Shown: positions 1 to 6,059 of the stretch, piece by piece
How the letters are laid out: the number at the start of each line of letters is the position of its first letter
Numbering within the stretch: position 1 is the first letter of the stretch
Assembly (NCBI GenBank): GCA_025455765.1
Contig: JALOLX010000097.1
Span: 1-6,059 of the forward strand
Direction of reading: 5' to 3'
Source of the DNA: Flavobacteriales bacterium
GTDB taxonomy: Bacteria; Bacteroidota; Bacteroidia; Flavobacteriales_F; PHOS-HE28
Length of the DNA: 6,059 nucleotides
The notes under the pieces: generated by a model
Database searches by the model: none
Told to the model about the DNA's origin: nothing
Seen by the model: only the letters and a program-made list of their open reading frames with translations
Program-made: the position numbers and the translations under genes

Positions 1-2061
1 ATCTACGACACGGACGACAGCCGCAGCGTGATCAAGGGCATCCTGAAGGAGTGGCAGCTGGACGACAAGCTGTACAAGCCCAACCAGGTGCACGGCCGCA
101 TCAGCATCGCCAAGAACAACCTCATCGGTCCGCTGGAATACCTGGCCAACGCAGAGCTGATGGCGGGCGATGCGAGCGTGGGGCGCGAGAAGATGGGAGA
201 GCTCTACAAGGCCTATGCGGAGAAGTGCTTCCGCGCAGGGGCCATGGATTTCGACGACCTGCTCTTCAACACCGCCCTGCTCTTCCGCGACCATCCGGAG
301 GCCATGCTGAAGTATCAGCAGCGCTTCCAATACCTGCTGGTGGACGAGTACCAGGATACCAACCTGGTGCAGTACAACATCGTGAAGACGCTGGCCGCGC
401 GCCACGAGAACCTCACGGTGGTGGGCGATGACAGCCAGAGCATCTACGCCTTCCGCGGCGCCAACATCCAGAACATCCTCAACTTCCGCAGCGATTACCC
501 GGACCACGCCCTCTTCAAGCTGGAGCAGAACTACCGCTCCACCAAGACCATCGTAGGCGCCGCCAATTCGCTCATCGAGAAGAACAAGGACCAGATCAAG
601 AAGACCATCTGGACCGCCAATGCGGACGGGGAGCGCATCCGTGTGCACCGCGCCCTGAGCGACAACGAGGAAGGTGCGTACGTGGCGCACAGCATCTTCG
701 AGACCAAGATGCAGGAGCAGGTGGCCAACAAGGGCTTCGCCATCCTGTACCGCACCAACGCCCAGAGCCGCAGCATGGAGGAAGCGCTGCGCAAGCTCAA
801 CATCCCCTACCGCATCTTCGGCGGCCTCAGCTTCTACCAGCGCAAAGAGATCAAGGACCTCATCAGCTACTTCCGGTTGGTGTGCAACCCCAACGACGAG
901 GAGGCCTTGAAGCGGGTGATCAACTACCCCACCCGCGGCATCGGCGCCACTACGGTCGACAAGCTGCTGGTGGCCGGTGCAGCGAACCAACTGAGCATCT
1001 GGGACCTGCTCACCCAACGTTCCGAATTGGTGGACGTGCATGGCGGAACGCGCAAGGCCCTGGCCGACTTCGTGCTGATGATCCAAGGCTTCCAGGCCAT
1101 GCTCAACAGCCACTCCGCCGCTGTGCTCGGCGAGGAGATCGCCCGCCGCACCGGCATCCTCAAGGACCTCTTCGCGGACAAGACGCCCGAAGGCGTGAGC
1201 CGCTACGAGAACATCCAGGAACTGCTGGCGGGGATGAAGGAGTTCAGCGAACGCGATACCGAGGGTGCCGATGTGCCCCGCACGCTCAGCGACTTCCTGA
1301 TCGATGTGGCCCTGCTGACCGATGCGGACAACGACGACCCGAACGACAACGACCGCGTGAGCTTGATGACCATCCACAGCGCGAAGGGCCTGGAGTTCCC
1401 GCATGTCCACATCGTGGGACTGGAAGAAGACCTGTTCCCCAACCTGATGGCCGTGCAGACCCGCGCCGACCTGGAGGAGGAACGCCGCCTCTTCTACGTA
1501 GCGCTGACCCGCGCGGAGAAGCGCTGCACGCTGAGCTACGCCATGAGCCGCTACAAGTGGGGCAACCTCACGGCCAGCGAGCCCAGTCGCTTCATCGACG
1601 AGATCGATCCGAAATACCTGGAGATGCCGTCGAGCAGTCAACGCTCAGCGGGCTTCGCACAACCTGCAGCACCACGCGGCACCCCACCGTGGGCCCAGCG
1701 CCCCCGCACTGCGGATACGCCTGCTGAGGAGCGCGGCAGCAAGCCCGTGTATGGCCGCGAGAAGCGCGCACCACTGCCTCCGCCAGAACGCCGTGCTGCG
1801 GCGCCGGAACCCACGCCTGTGGCCCGCAACCTCAAGCGCATCAGCCCCAGTGGCACGCCGGCCGAAGCCACGCGCAGCCTTGGAGCCCCGGTGGGCGACA
1901 TCGCCGAAGGCATGACCGTGCTGCACGAACGCTTCGGCAAGGGCAAGGTGCTGAAGGTGGAAGGCCACGCGCCCGACCTGAAGGCCACCGTGTTCTTCCC
2001 CAGTGCCGGGCAGAAGCAGTTGCTGCTGCGCTTCGCGAAGTTGGAGGTGGTGGCGGAGTGA
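1..2061 (+). CDS. uvrD: UvrD/PcrA-type superfamily 1 DNA helicase, 5'-truncated by window edge
   Basis: This is an ATP-dependent 3'-5' DNA helicase of superfamily 1, which in this family unwinds DNA in excision and mismatch repair and removes obstacles from DNA. The frame is open from base 1, so the gene starts outside the window; Walker A and motif Ia are not visible. In the 686 visible residues I see DFDDLL before motif II, motif II DEYQDTN with D115 and E116 (Walker B), motif III GDDSQSIYAFRG from 142, motif IV QNYRST with R179, motif V TIHSAKGLEF (457-466), and motif VI RRLFYVALTRA with R504. A Pro/Ala/Arg-rich, probably disordered linker follows at about 545-630. The end, about 631-686 (GMTVLHERFGKGKV), matches the Tudor-like C-terminal domain of PcrA/UvrD, known in PcrA to contact RNA polymerase. 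Codons strongly favour G or C in the third position. The last 79 bp recur at 5727-5805. UvrD versus PcrA naming is a matter of lineage convention. Confidence 0.96.
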   Translation: MYDTDDSRSVIKGILKEWQLDDKLYKPNQVHGRISIAKNNLIGPLEYLANAELMAGDASVGREKMGELYKAYAEKCFRAGAMDFDDLLFNTALLFRDHPEAMLKYQQRFQYLLVDEYQDTNLVQYNIVKTLAARHENLTVVGDDSQSIYAFRGANIQNILNFRSDYPDHALFKLEQNYRSTKTIVGAANSLIEKNKDQIKKTIWTANADGERIRVHRALSDNEEGAYVAHSIFETKMQEQVANKGFAILYRTNAQSRSMEEALRKLNIPYRIFGGLSFYQRKEIKDLISYFRLVCNPNDEEALKRVINYPTRGIGATTVDKLLVAGAANQLSIWDLLTQRSELVDVHGGTRKALADFVLMIQGFQAMLNSHSAAVLGEEIARRTGILKDLFADKTPEGVSRYENIQELLAGMKEFSERDTEGADVPRTLSDFLIDVALLTDADNDDPNDNDRVSLMTIHSAKGLEFPHVHIVGLEEDLFPNLMAVQTRADLEEERRLFYVALTRAEKRCTLSYAMSRYKWGNLTASEPSRFIDEIDPKYLEMPSSSQRSAGFAQPAAPRGTPPWAQRPRTADTPAEERGSKPVYGREKRAPLPPPERRAAAPEPTPVARNLKRISPSGTPAEATRSLGAPVGDIAEGMTVLHERFGKGKVLKVEGHAPDLKATVFFPSAGQKQLLLRFAKLEVVAE
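1983..2061 (+). repeat. Left direct repeat: 3' end of uvrD (copy 1)
   Basis: These 79 bp encode the last 25 residues of the helicase plus the stop codon. They recur in the same orientation 3744 bp downstream with only two differences, at 1987 (A here, G in copy 2) and 2008 (G here, A in copy 2). Similarity stops immediately after the TGA on the right and at 1983 on the left. This copy is continuous with the helicase body and supplies the end of its C-terminal Tudor-like domain. Confidence 0.95.
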
Positions 2062-2078
2062 CCCTAAGATGGTCGGGG

Positions 2079-3683
2079 CTACAGCGTCAAGGCGCGGACC
2101 ACCAACAAGCGCTCGGGCCATCCTTCATAGATCGTCCAAGGCAGATCCGGATAGCGCGCCGAATAGAAGCGTAACCAGCTCCGCGTACAGAACCGATCGC
2201 GCACATCAAGGACCTGTACGACCGTGTCGACGGGAACCGTACGCACGTGATCGGGAATGCCAGGTACCATGAAGTCCATTGGTTGGACAATGAGATCACC
2301 TGGCTTGAACGGCGCTGCTTCATGTGACGAAAAGTCCTCCATTCCAGCTTGTGCGGCATAATAGCCCCAGCCCATACTTCCTGCGTACCAGATCGTGTGT
2401 CCTTGGTGTTGCAGTGCGATGGAACGTGCAGCATCGCGGTAGAACGCAGCGACCCGCCTGTCGGCTACACCCAAGCCGATGCCCATGGTCGCAGTGACCA
2501 TGAGCAGCGCATAGCGCACAGAACGCTGCAACCGTGCAAAACCCGTGGCAGCCAGCAGCAGGAGCATGGGCAGCACGAGCACTACATGCCGTGTGGCCAT
2601 CCAAGGTGCGAACACGATCACGAACCCCGCCAGAGCAATAGCGCTGAGCAGCAGCACGTATCGCACATCGCGTAGATGGATATCCGTACCACCGATCTTG
2701 ATGAACATGAGAACGAGGCCGAATGTGCCATTGAGCATGAACCCGATCAACAAGGCTCGTTCAATGAATGCTGGTCCCAAAACCCCGGCCCATGCGCACA
2801 CGACCACACCAATGCCCAGTGCAAGCGCGACCGCTGCCATCCGGTGCACCTTGGTGGATAGTTGGACAAGGAAGCCCACAAGCAACCACGGTGCAACGGC
2901 CCCCAGTGTCATGGCATAGGAGACCATCCGGATCCCAAGACCATCGCCACTGAAGCCGGAAAGGGATCGACCGAACAGATGGATAAAACCGAATTCGTGG
3001 AGGTTCCAAACGGACCAACCCAACAGCGCAACAGAGGGAACAAGCAACGCCAGCCAGGCCCGCCCGCCCAAACGCCACGTTCCGAACAGCAGCAGCGGCA
3101 ACACGGCAAGCATGGTGTACTTAATGAAGATGCCTGCTGTGAGTACAAGCGAAGCCTGAACAAGCTTCTGAACGGAGCGCAGTTGCAATGCAGCGAACAG
3201 CCGATGAAGAAAGCCCAACAGGCAGGCCAGCAGAGGAACGTCCACCATGACGTTCTGATTGACCAGAAAGGCAGGGCTGAGCACCAGCAAGCCGGTCAAC
3301 CATACGGCATGCTGCTTGGTGAACATGACCGCAAGCCGATAGAACAGCACAATACACACCCCGGTGAACAAGGCCTCGAAGCCATGCATCGCGATCTCCC
3401 CGAAACCGAAGACCGAACCCCACAGGGCCAATCCATAGAAGAACAAGGGAGGTTGATTACCGTCGTAGAAATGCTGCACCCAACCGGACCAATTGATGGT
3501 ACCACTCATCGGCTGCAAGGGATGGGCGGCGATCCATTGCGCTGCCTGAACGTGATAAGCATCGTCAATGTGGAACGCCTTGGTGAGATTGAGCGCTGTG
3601 GCGATAACAAAGAAGAGCAACAACCACATATAGGTGTGCTGTGAGCGGTATGTGCCCACCTGTTTGTGCGAAGGGGTAAGCAT
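2079..3683 (-). CDS. Multi-pass membrane glycosyltransferase, GT-C fold, GT39/PMT-like (divergent)
   Basis: This is a predicted integral inner-membrane glycosyltransferase of 534 residues. Known relatives use polyprenyl-phosphate-linked sugars and act on the periplasmic face. A first membrane segment at about 19-36 leads into a loop with HIDDAYH; D40/D41 fit the conserved acidic position of GT-C enzymes. NQPP at 76-79 aligns with the usual KPP motif but has Gln for Lys. VDVP around D148 fits the second acidic (TD-type) motif. About a dozen hydrophobic segments run to about residue 405, with TRH at 364-366 before the last ones. A soluble C-terminal region of about 130 residues follows. The ATG at 3683 has no clear Shine-Dalgarno; Met19, just before the first helix, is an alternative start. 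The gene ends 17 bp from the uvrD stop, convergently, and is divergent from the second glycosyltransferase. Donor and acceptor are unknown. The ArnT name would be an over-call. Confidence 0.85.
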   Translation of the reverse strand: MLTPSHKQVGTYRSQHTYMWLLLFFVIATALNLTKAFHIDDAYHVQAAQWIAAHPLQPMSGTINWSGWVQHFYDGNQPPLFFYGLALWGSVFGFGEIAMHGFEALFTGVCIVLFYRLAVMFTKQHAVWLTGLLVLSPAFLVNQNVMVDVPLLACLLGFLHRLFAALQLRSVQKLVQASLVLTAGIFIKYTMLAVLPLLLFGTWRLGGRAWLALLVPSVALLGWSVWNLHEFGFIHLFGRSLSGFSGDGLGIRMVSYAMTLGAVAPWLLVGFLVQLSTKVHRMAAVALALGIGVVVCAWAGVLGPAFIERALLIGFMLNGTFGLVLMFIKIGGTDIHLRDVRYVLLLSAIALAGFVIVFAPWMATRHVVLVLPMLLLLAATGFARLQRSVRYALLMVTATMGIGLGVADRRVAAFYRDAARSIALQHQGHTIWYAGSMGWGYYAAQAGMEDFSSHEAAPFKPGDLIVQPMDFMVPGIPDHVRTVPVDTVVQVLDVRDRFCTRSWLRFYSARYPDLPWTIYEGWPERLLVVRALTL

Positions 3684-4010
3684 GGATGAACGGGAACGAA
3701 CTTACGTTGAGGAAAGGCATCACAGGATGAGCGATGCCAGGTCTTCTTGGGAGGGACCATCATGCGGTGACCCTCATCCAATCTCCGAACTGCGACACTG
3801 ACACTCTCCCTGGGGTGATGCTTCCATCCGTTACCGATGGATCCGCATATGCCGTGGACAACAGTGTTGTAGAAAAAGTCGACGTCCGGAAATGGTGGTT
3901 GAGCTTCTTTCGCGTGATCTTTGGGCCAGATGCACTGGAACGAGTTGACCTCATCACAAGGCACGTGCCTGCTGCTCGCAACGGCACTGGGATCGGGTAG
4001 CATCTGGGCA
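3684..4010. promoter_or_regulatory. Divergent intergenic region between the two glycosyltransferase genes
   Basis: This 327-bp region separates the divergent starts at 3683 and 4011, so promoters for both genes should lie here. I could not find a convincing Bacteroidota promoter (TTG near -33 with TAnnTTTG near -7) at proper spacing. Two partial matches are GATCTTTG at 3916-3923 on the plus strand and TAAGTTCG on the minus strand (3704-3697). Several frames stay open through it on both strands, but none shows a recognisable domain, and all run into real genes in the wrong frame. It could also hold a decayed gene remnant. Confidence 0.4.
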
Positions 4011-5489
4011 ATGACAAGGTCGCACCACCGGCTGGCGATCGGCCTGCTGACCCTGGCGGCCTTGCTGCTCCGCTTGTTCGCCGCCACGTTGGACCCTTTC
4101 TTGAACGATTGGGATGAAGTATATCACGCCGTTGTGGCCCGGAACATGGTGGAGCACCCACTGCGCCCCATGCTGTTCAAGGAAGCCGCGTTACCCACGA
4201 CCACATCATGGGCCGAGCAGCACATATGGCTGCACAAGCCACCATTCTTTCTTTGGCAAATGGCCTTGAGCATCAATGCGATCGGGGAGATCCCTTTCGC
4301 AGTAAGGCTACCCAGTGTGTTATGGACAACCTTGATGGTGCCGGCCGTATGGCGCATGGGGGCTATGCTGCGGAACGAACGCACCGGGTTCGTTGCGGCG
4401 AGCTTGGTCGCGTTCAGCTTTCTGCTTCAGGAGCTGGTGGCAGGATCCATCAACACTGACCACAATGATGCGGTCTTCATCGGGCTCATCACCTGCGCGA
4501 CATGGGGTTGGTTGGAGCATGAACGTAGACCGTCCACCCTATATGCAGCGGCGATCGGCTTGCTGAGCGCTTGCGCCGTACTCACCAAATGGTACATCGG
4601 CTGCCTTGTCTTTCTGCCGTTCGGCCTGTCGGTCCTTCTCGATCGATGTAAACTCTTGTCGATACGGCACCTCGGCGTAGCAATGCTCATCGCGATCATC
4701 CCTGTTGGAGCCTGGCTCTGGTACATCACGGTATCCTTCCCGATCGAAGCGAGCTACGAAGCGCATGAGAATTGGCTTCGATGGAGCACTCCTCTGGAAG
4801 GTCATCGTGGCGGCTCATTCTTCCATTTCGAGGTGATCGCCGACCTCATCCCACCGCTTACCTGGTGGATCCTGCTCCCCGCGCTGGTCTGGTTCATCTG
4901 GCGTGTGGATACTGCTGCCCATCGCGTTCTACTGATATCTACCGTGGGAGCAGTACATGTGTTCTTCTTACTTGCACAAACCAAAATGGTATGCTACACC
5001 ATGGTGCTGCTACCGCTGTATTGTTTGGCACTCTCCAATGCCTTGGTAGACATCTGTGAGCGCATCGCTGATCAACGTGCGGTCAGATACCTGCTTGCGG
5101 CGAGCACGTTGGTCCTATGCTTTTGCACCTTGGATCTACCGCGTATCCTGTCACGGCATTCATTGCAGTCGACAGACCAGGTGGATCCGCGTTGGCGAAA
5201 ACAGAACCTTGCCGTCATGGATCAATTGCCGAAGCTCGCCCGTCACATCCGGCAATTTCCCAAGCCGATACTCTTCAACGTACCACGCAACCACAACACC
5301 CGAACCATGTTCGCCATTGGGATCGACACCTGGCCCAAGCCAGCGATGCCTGAGGACGTGGAGCGCTTGACCAGGTTGGGCTACACGGTGCTTGTGCTAC
5401 AAGACGGCGCCCCGCCCGAGACGTTCCCGCCAGGTACTCTTGTGGTACCCGATAGCATATTCTCCATATCCAAGGAAGTCCGGCTCTAA
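4011..5489 (+). CDS. ArnT-like membrane glycosyltransferase (GT39/GT83 type, GT-C fold)
   Basis: This is a predicted inner-membrane transferase moving a sugar from a polyprenyl-phosphate donor to an acceptor in the periplasm. With the start at 4011 it has 492 residues and the family order of motifs: membrane helix at about 8-26; NDWDEVYHA with D35/E36 in the first periplasmic loop; HKPP at 75-78 with K76; INTDHND around D150; LTKW at 191-194, where relatives usually have LTKG; EGHRGG around H265 before the tryptophan-rich PPLTWW segment; and TKMVCYTMVLLP at 324-335, matching the K-x3-Y-x3-LP signature. A soluble tail of about 110 residues follows the last helix. An in-frame ATG at 3921 would add 30 residues ahead of the first helix. 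I prefer 4011 because family members begin just before that helix. Third codon positions are less GC-rich than in uvrD. ArnT itself modifies lipid A with aminoarabinose; no partner genes for that pathway are visible, so the substrate stays open. Confidence 0.9.
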   Translation: MTRSHHRLAIGLLTLAALLLRLFAATLDPFLNDWDEVYHAVVARNMVEHPLRPMLFKEAALPTTTSWAEQHIWLHKPPFFLWQMALSINAIGEIPFAVRLPSVLWTTLMVPAVWRMGAMLRNERTGFVAASLVAFSFLLQELVAGSINTDHNDAVFIGLITCATWGWLEHERRPSTLYAAAIGLLSACAVLTKWYIGCLVFLPFGLSVLLDRCKLLSIRHLGVAMLIAIIPVGAWLWYITVSFPIEASYEAHENWLRWSTPLEGHRGGSFFHFEVIADLIPPLTWWILLPALVWFIWRVDTAAHRVLLISTVGAVHVFFLLAQTKMVCYTMVLLPLYCLALSNALVDICERIADQRAVRYLLAASTLVLCFCTLDLPRILSRHSLQSTDQVDPRWRKQNLAVMDQLPKLARHIRQFPKPILFNVPRNHNTRTMFAIGIDTWPKPAMPEDVERLTRLGYTVLVLQDGAPPETFPPGTLVVPDSIFSISKEVRL

Positions 5490-5726
5490 TGCACTCATGC
5501 CTTCTCTCGCACGAACTGGAAAGGCAGACCAACAGGATGAGCATCATCCAATGAATGCTGAGATCGAAGCGCTTCAAGCACAGTGTCGCCGAAGACCTTT
5601 CCGATACGTCCGAGCCGTTCACATGATCGCGACCCGAACGTGGTCCATCGATCCGCTTGTGCGATCTGCGCAGAACGTCTTCCGAACGAAGCCGCTGCAT
5701 CATAGCTTTTGAAGTCATCCCACAGC
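5490..5726. other. Non-coding stretch between glycosyltransferase stop and right uvrD repeat
   Basis: These 237 bp contain no gene I recognise. A 53-codon frame (ATG 5551 to TGA 5712) is open but has no family resemblance and only continues a longer open frame overlapping the preceding gene. A perfect 10-bp palindrome, TCTGCGCAGA, lies at 5665-5674, without a following T-run that would make it a clear terminator. The segment directly before the repeat has no similarity to the uvrD sequence preceding copy 1. Confidence 0.55.
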
Positions 5727-5736
5727 GGCCGCCGTG
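5721..5736. repeat. Imperfect 16-bp palindrome at the right repeat boundary
   Basis: The sequence CACAGCGGCCGCCGTG is symmetric except for one base pair in each arm, around a perfect GCGGCCGC core at 5725-5732. It straddles the point where similarity to uvrD begins (5727). The equivalent uvrD sequence at copy 1 is not palindromic, because 1987 is A and the upstream bases differ. It may be chance in GC-rich DNA. Confidence 0.4.
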
Positions 5737-5805
5737 TTCTTCCCCAGTGCCAGGCAGAAGCAGTTGCTGCTGCGCTTCGCGAAGTTGGAGGTGGTGGCGG
5801 AGTGA
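5727..5805 (+). pseudogene. Orphan 3'-end fragment of uvrD (right direct repeat, copy 2)
   Basis: This 79-bp fragment repeats uvrD positions 1983-2061 with 77 identities, in the same orientation and including the TGA stop. It encodes only the last 25 residues of the helicase, with two replacements relative to the intact gene: Thr663 to Ala (ACC to GCC) and Gly670 to Arg (GGG to AGG). There is no helicase sequence, start codon or ribosome-binding site in front of it, so it cannot make a working protein. The next gene ends 10 bp beyond it on the opposite strand, a compact convergent arrangement consistent with this being the original end of uvrD before the glycosyltransferase cassette arrived. 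Confidence 0.93.
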
Positions 5806-5815
5806 GCGGGGTGAA

Positions 5816-6059
5816 CTACGGCCGTGGCGCAGCGCGCGGACCGATCTCCAACCCCAGGATGAGCCCGACGGTGGCTACGCGTTTGGGCAAGTCCAGGTAA
5901 CGCTCGTTCGGCCAGGGGGAGGCGATGGTGGGTTGTTGGTCCAAGGAGAGGTCGGCCCAAGGCTCCACGAACCACCACAGCGGACCATGAACGACGCGCG
6001 CATGCCGCAGGCCCACGCGGAATCCGCCGACCGTACGCTGCGCATTCACGGTGGCGCTC
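5816..6059 (-). CDS. Unidentified protein, C-terminal part (5'-truncated by window edge)
   Basis: This minus-strand frame is open from the right edge to a TAG at 5818-5816 and gives the last 80 or so residues of a protein whose start lies outside the window. It has the high GC of uvrD and uses third-position G/C like a real gene. The visible part has alternating polar and hydrophobic stretches rich in Trp, Arg and Val (GGFRVGLRHARVVHGPLWWF) and ends with VATVGLILGLEIG before a short Pro/Arg tail. That pattern would suit beta-strands of an outer-membrane or secreted beta-rich protein, but I do not recognise a family. A GTG at 6049 could serve as a start only if this were a very small protein, which I consider less likely. 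It converges on the uvrD-tail fragment with a 10-bp gap. Confidence 0.6.
   Translation of the reverse strand, partial: SATVNAQRTVGGFRVGLRHARVVHGPLWWFVEPWADLSLDQQPTIASPWPNERYLDLPKRVATVGLILGLEIGPRAAPRP

Larger units (their letters stand above)
2062..5805. mobile_element. Putative inserted glycosyltransferase cassette bounded by uvrD-tail direct repeats
   Basis: Two divergent glycosyltransferase genes and their flanks lie between two 79-bp copies of the uvrD 3' end, a 3744-bp unit if one repeat copy is counted. The interior is less GC-rich than the flanks: for example 4921-4980 has 26 G/C of 60, against 39 of 60 at 1441-1500 in uvrD. Direct repeats that copy a gene's 3' end and leave an intact gene on one side are typical of site-specific integration into gene ends. 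They could also come from single-crossover insertion of a circle carrying the uvrD tail, or from local duplication. No integrase, transposase, terminal inverted repeat or tRNA gene is visible, so calling this an element is an inference from structure and composition. Either edge could shift by the repeat length. Confidence 0.5.

Noticed and set aside
2062..2078. Possible bidirectional terminator between the convergent uvrD and glycosyltransferase stops
   Set aside because: The gap is only 17 bp and I see no stem-loop with a T-run in or beside it.
2862..3644. 260-codon plus-strand frame antisense to the first glycosyltransferase
   Set aside because: Its Gln/Glu/Arg/His-rich, low-hydrophobicity translation is what a frame opposite a Leu/Val-rich membrane protein gives; no domain is visible.
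3921..4010. Upstream in-frame ATG extending the second glycosyltransferase by 30 residues
   Set aside because: The extension adds a poorly conserved-looking segment before the first helix. Family proteins normally start a few residues before that helix, as the ATG at 4011 gives.
3506..4087. 193-codon minus-strand frame overlapping the start of the first glycosyltransferase and the second one's 5' end
   Set aside because: It overlaps both well-supported membrane proteins in other frames, and its second half (Cys/Ser/Arg-rich) reads like an out-of-frame shadow. Only the part in the spacer looks faintly protein-like, and that is listed as a weak finding.
5551..5712. 53-codon open frame beginning MNAEIEALQAQC, between the second glycosyltransferase and the right repeat
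   Set aside because: There is no ribosome-binding site or recognisable family, and it is the tail of a longer chance-open frame that overlaps the preceding gene. It cannot be excluded as a small protein but is not supported.
5275..5718. Minus-strand frame containing a lipoprotein-signal-like stretch (MMLILLVCLSSSC)
   Set aside because: The stretch is a chance resemblance: the sequence after it is antisense to the second glycosyltransferase's 3' end, is Arg/Trp/Cys-rich and shows no domain.
2062..5726. Search for an integrase, transposase, tRNA gene or CRISPR that would explain the direct repeats
   Set aside because: None is present; all the coding capacity of the interval is accounted for by the two membrane glycosyltransferases and short spacers.

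Overview
The window looks like chromosomal DNA from a GC-rich member of the Bacteroidota, possibly a Flavobacteriales-type environmental lineage. This rests mainly on the UvrD/PcrA-type helicase at the left edge, whose wording (IYDTDDS near the start of the visible part, DEYQDTN, GDDSQSIYAFRGA, a long Pro/Arg-rich linker and a C-terminal Tudor-like domain) resembles helicases of that phylum. Ribosome-binding sites are weak or absent upstream of the other starts, which also fits. The lineage is an inference, not a proof.

Layout: (1) 1-2061 (+), the C-terminal 686 residues of a UvrD/PcrA DNA helicase, open at the left edge. (2) 2079-3683 (-), a 534-residue multi-pass membrane glycosyltransferase of the GT-C/GT39 (PMT/ArnT-like) type, convergent with uvrD. 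(3) 3684-4010, a divergent intergenic region. (4) 4011-5489 (+), a second, more canonical ArnT-like glycosyltransferase of 492 residues. (5) 5490-5726, a non-coding stretch. (6) 5727-5805, a second copy of the last 79 bp of uvrD, including its stop codon. (7) 5816-6059 (-), the C-terminal end of an unidentified protein, open at the right edge.

The most notable feature is the architecture. The two glycosyltransferase genes, visibly lower in GC than the flanking genes, lie between direct copies of the uvrD 3' end (1983-2061 and 5727-5805, 77 of 79 positions identical). The right-hand copy has no uvrD body in front of it. It sits 10 bp from the convergent gene at the right edge, which is what an ancestral uvrD/neighbour junction would look like. 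The simplest reading is that a roughly 3.7-kb glycosyltransferase cassette was inserted at the 3' end of uvrD. The helicase kept or regained a complete tail and a 79-bp fragment was left on the far side, similar to the att repeats of islands that integrate into gene ends. No integrase or transposase is present, so the mechanism is open, and an assembly artefact must be excluded.

The two glycosyltransferases share a first-loop pattern (acidic pair, YH, then HPLxPM) and are probably distant paralogues. Family knowledge suggests they transfer sugars from polyprenyl-phosphate donors on the periplasmic side of the inner membrane, onto lipid, surface polysaccharide or protein. The acceptor cannot be read from this window.
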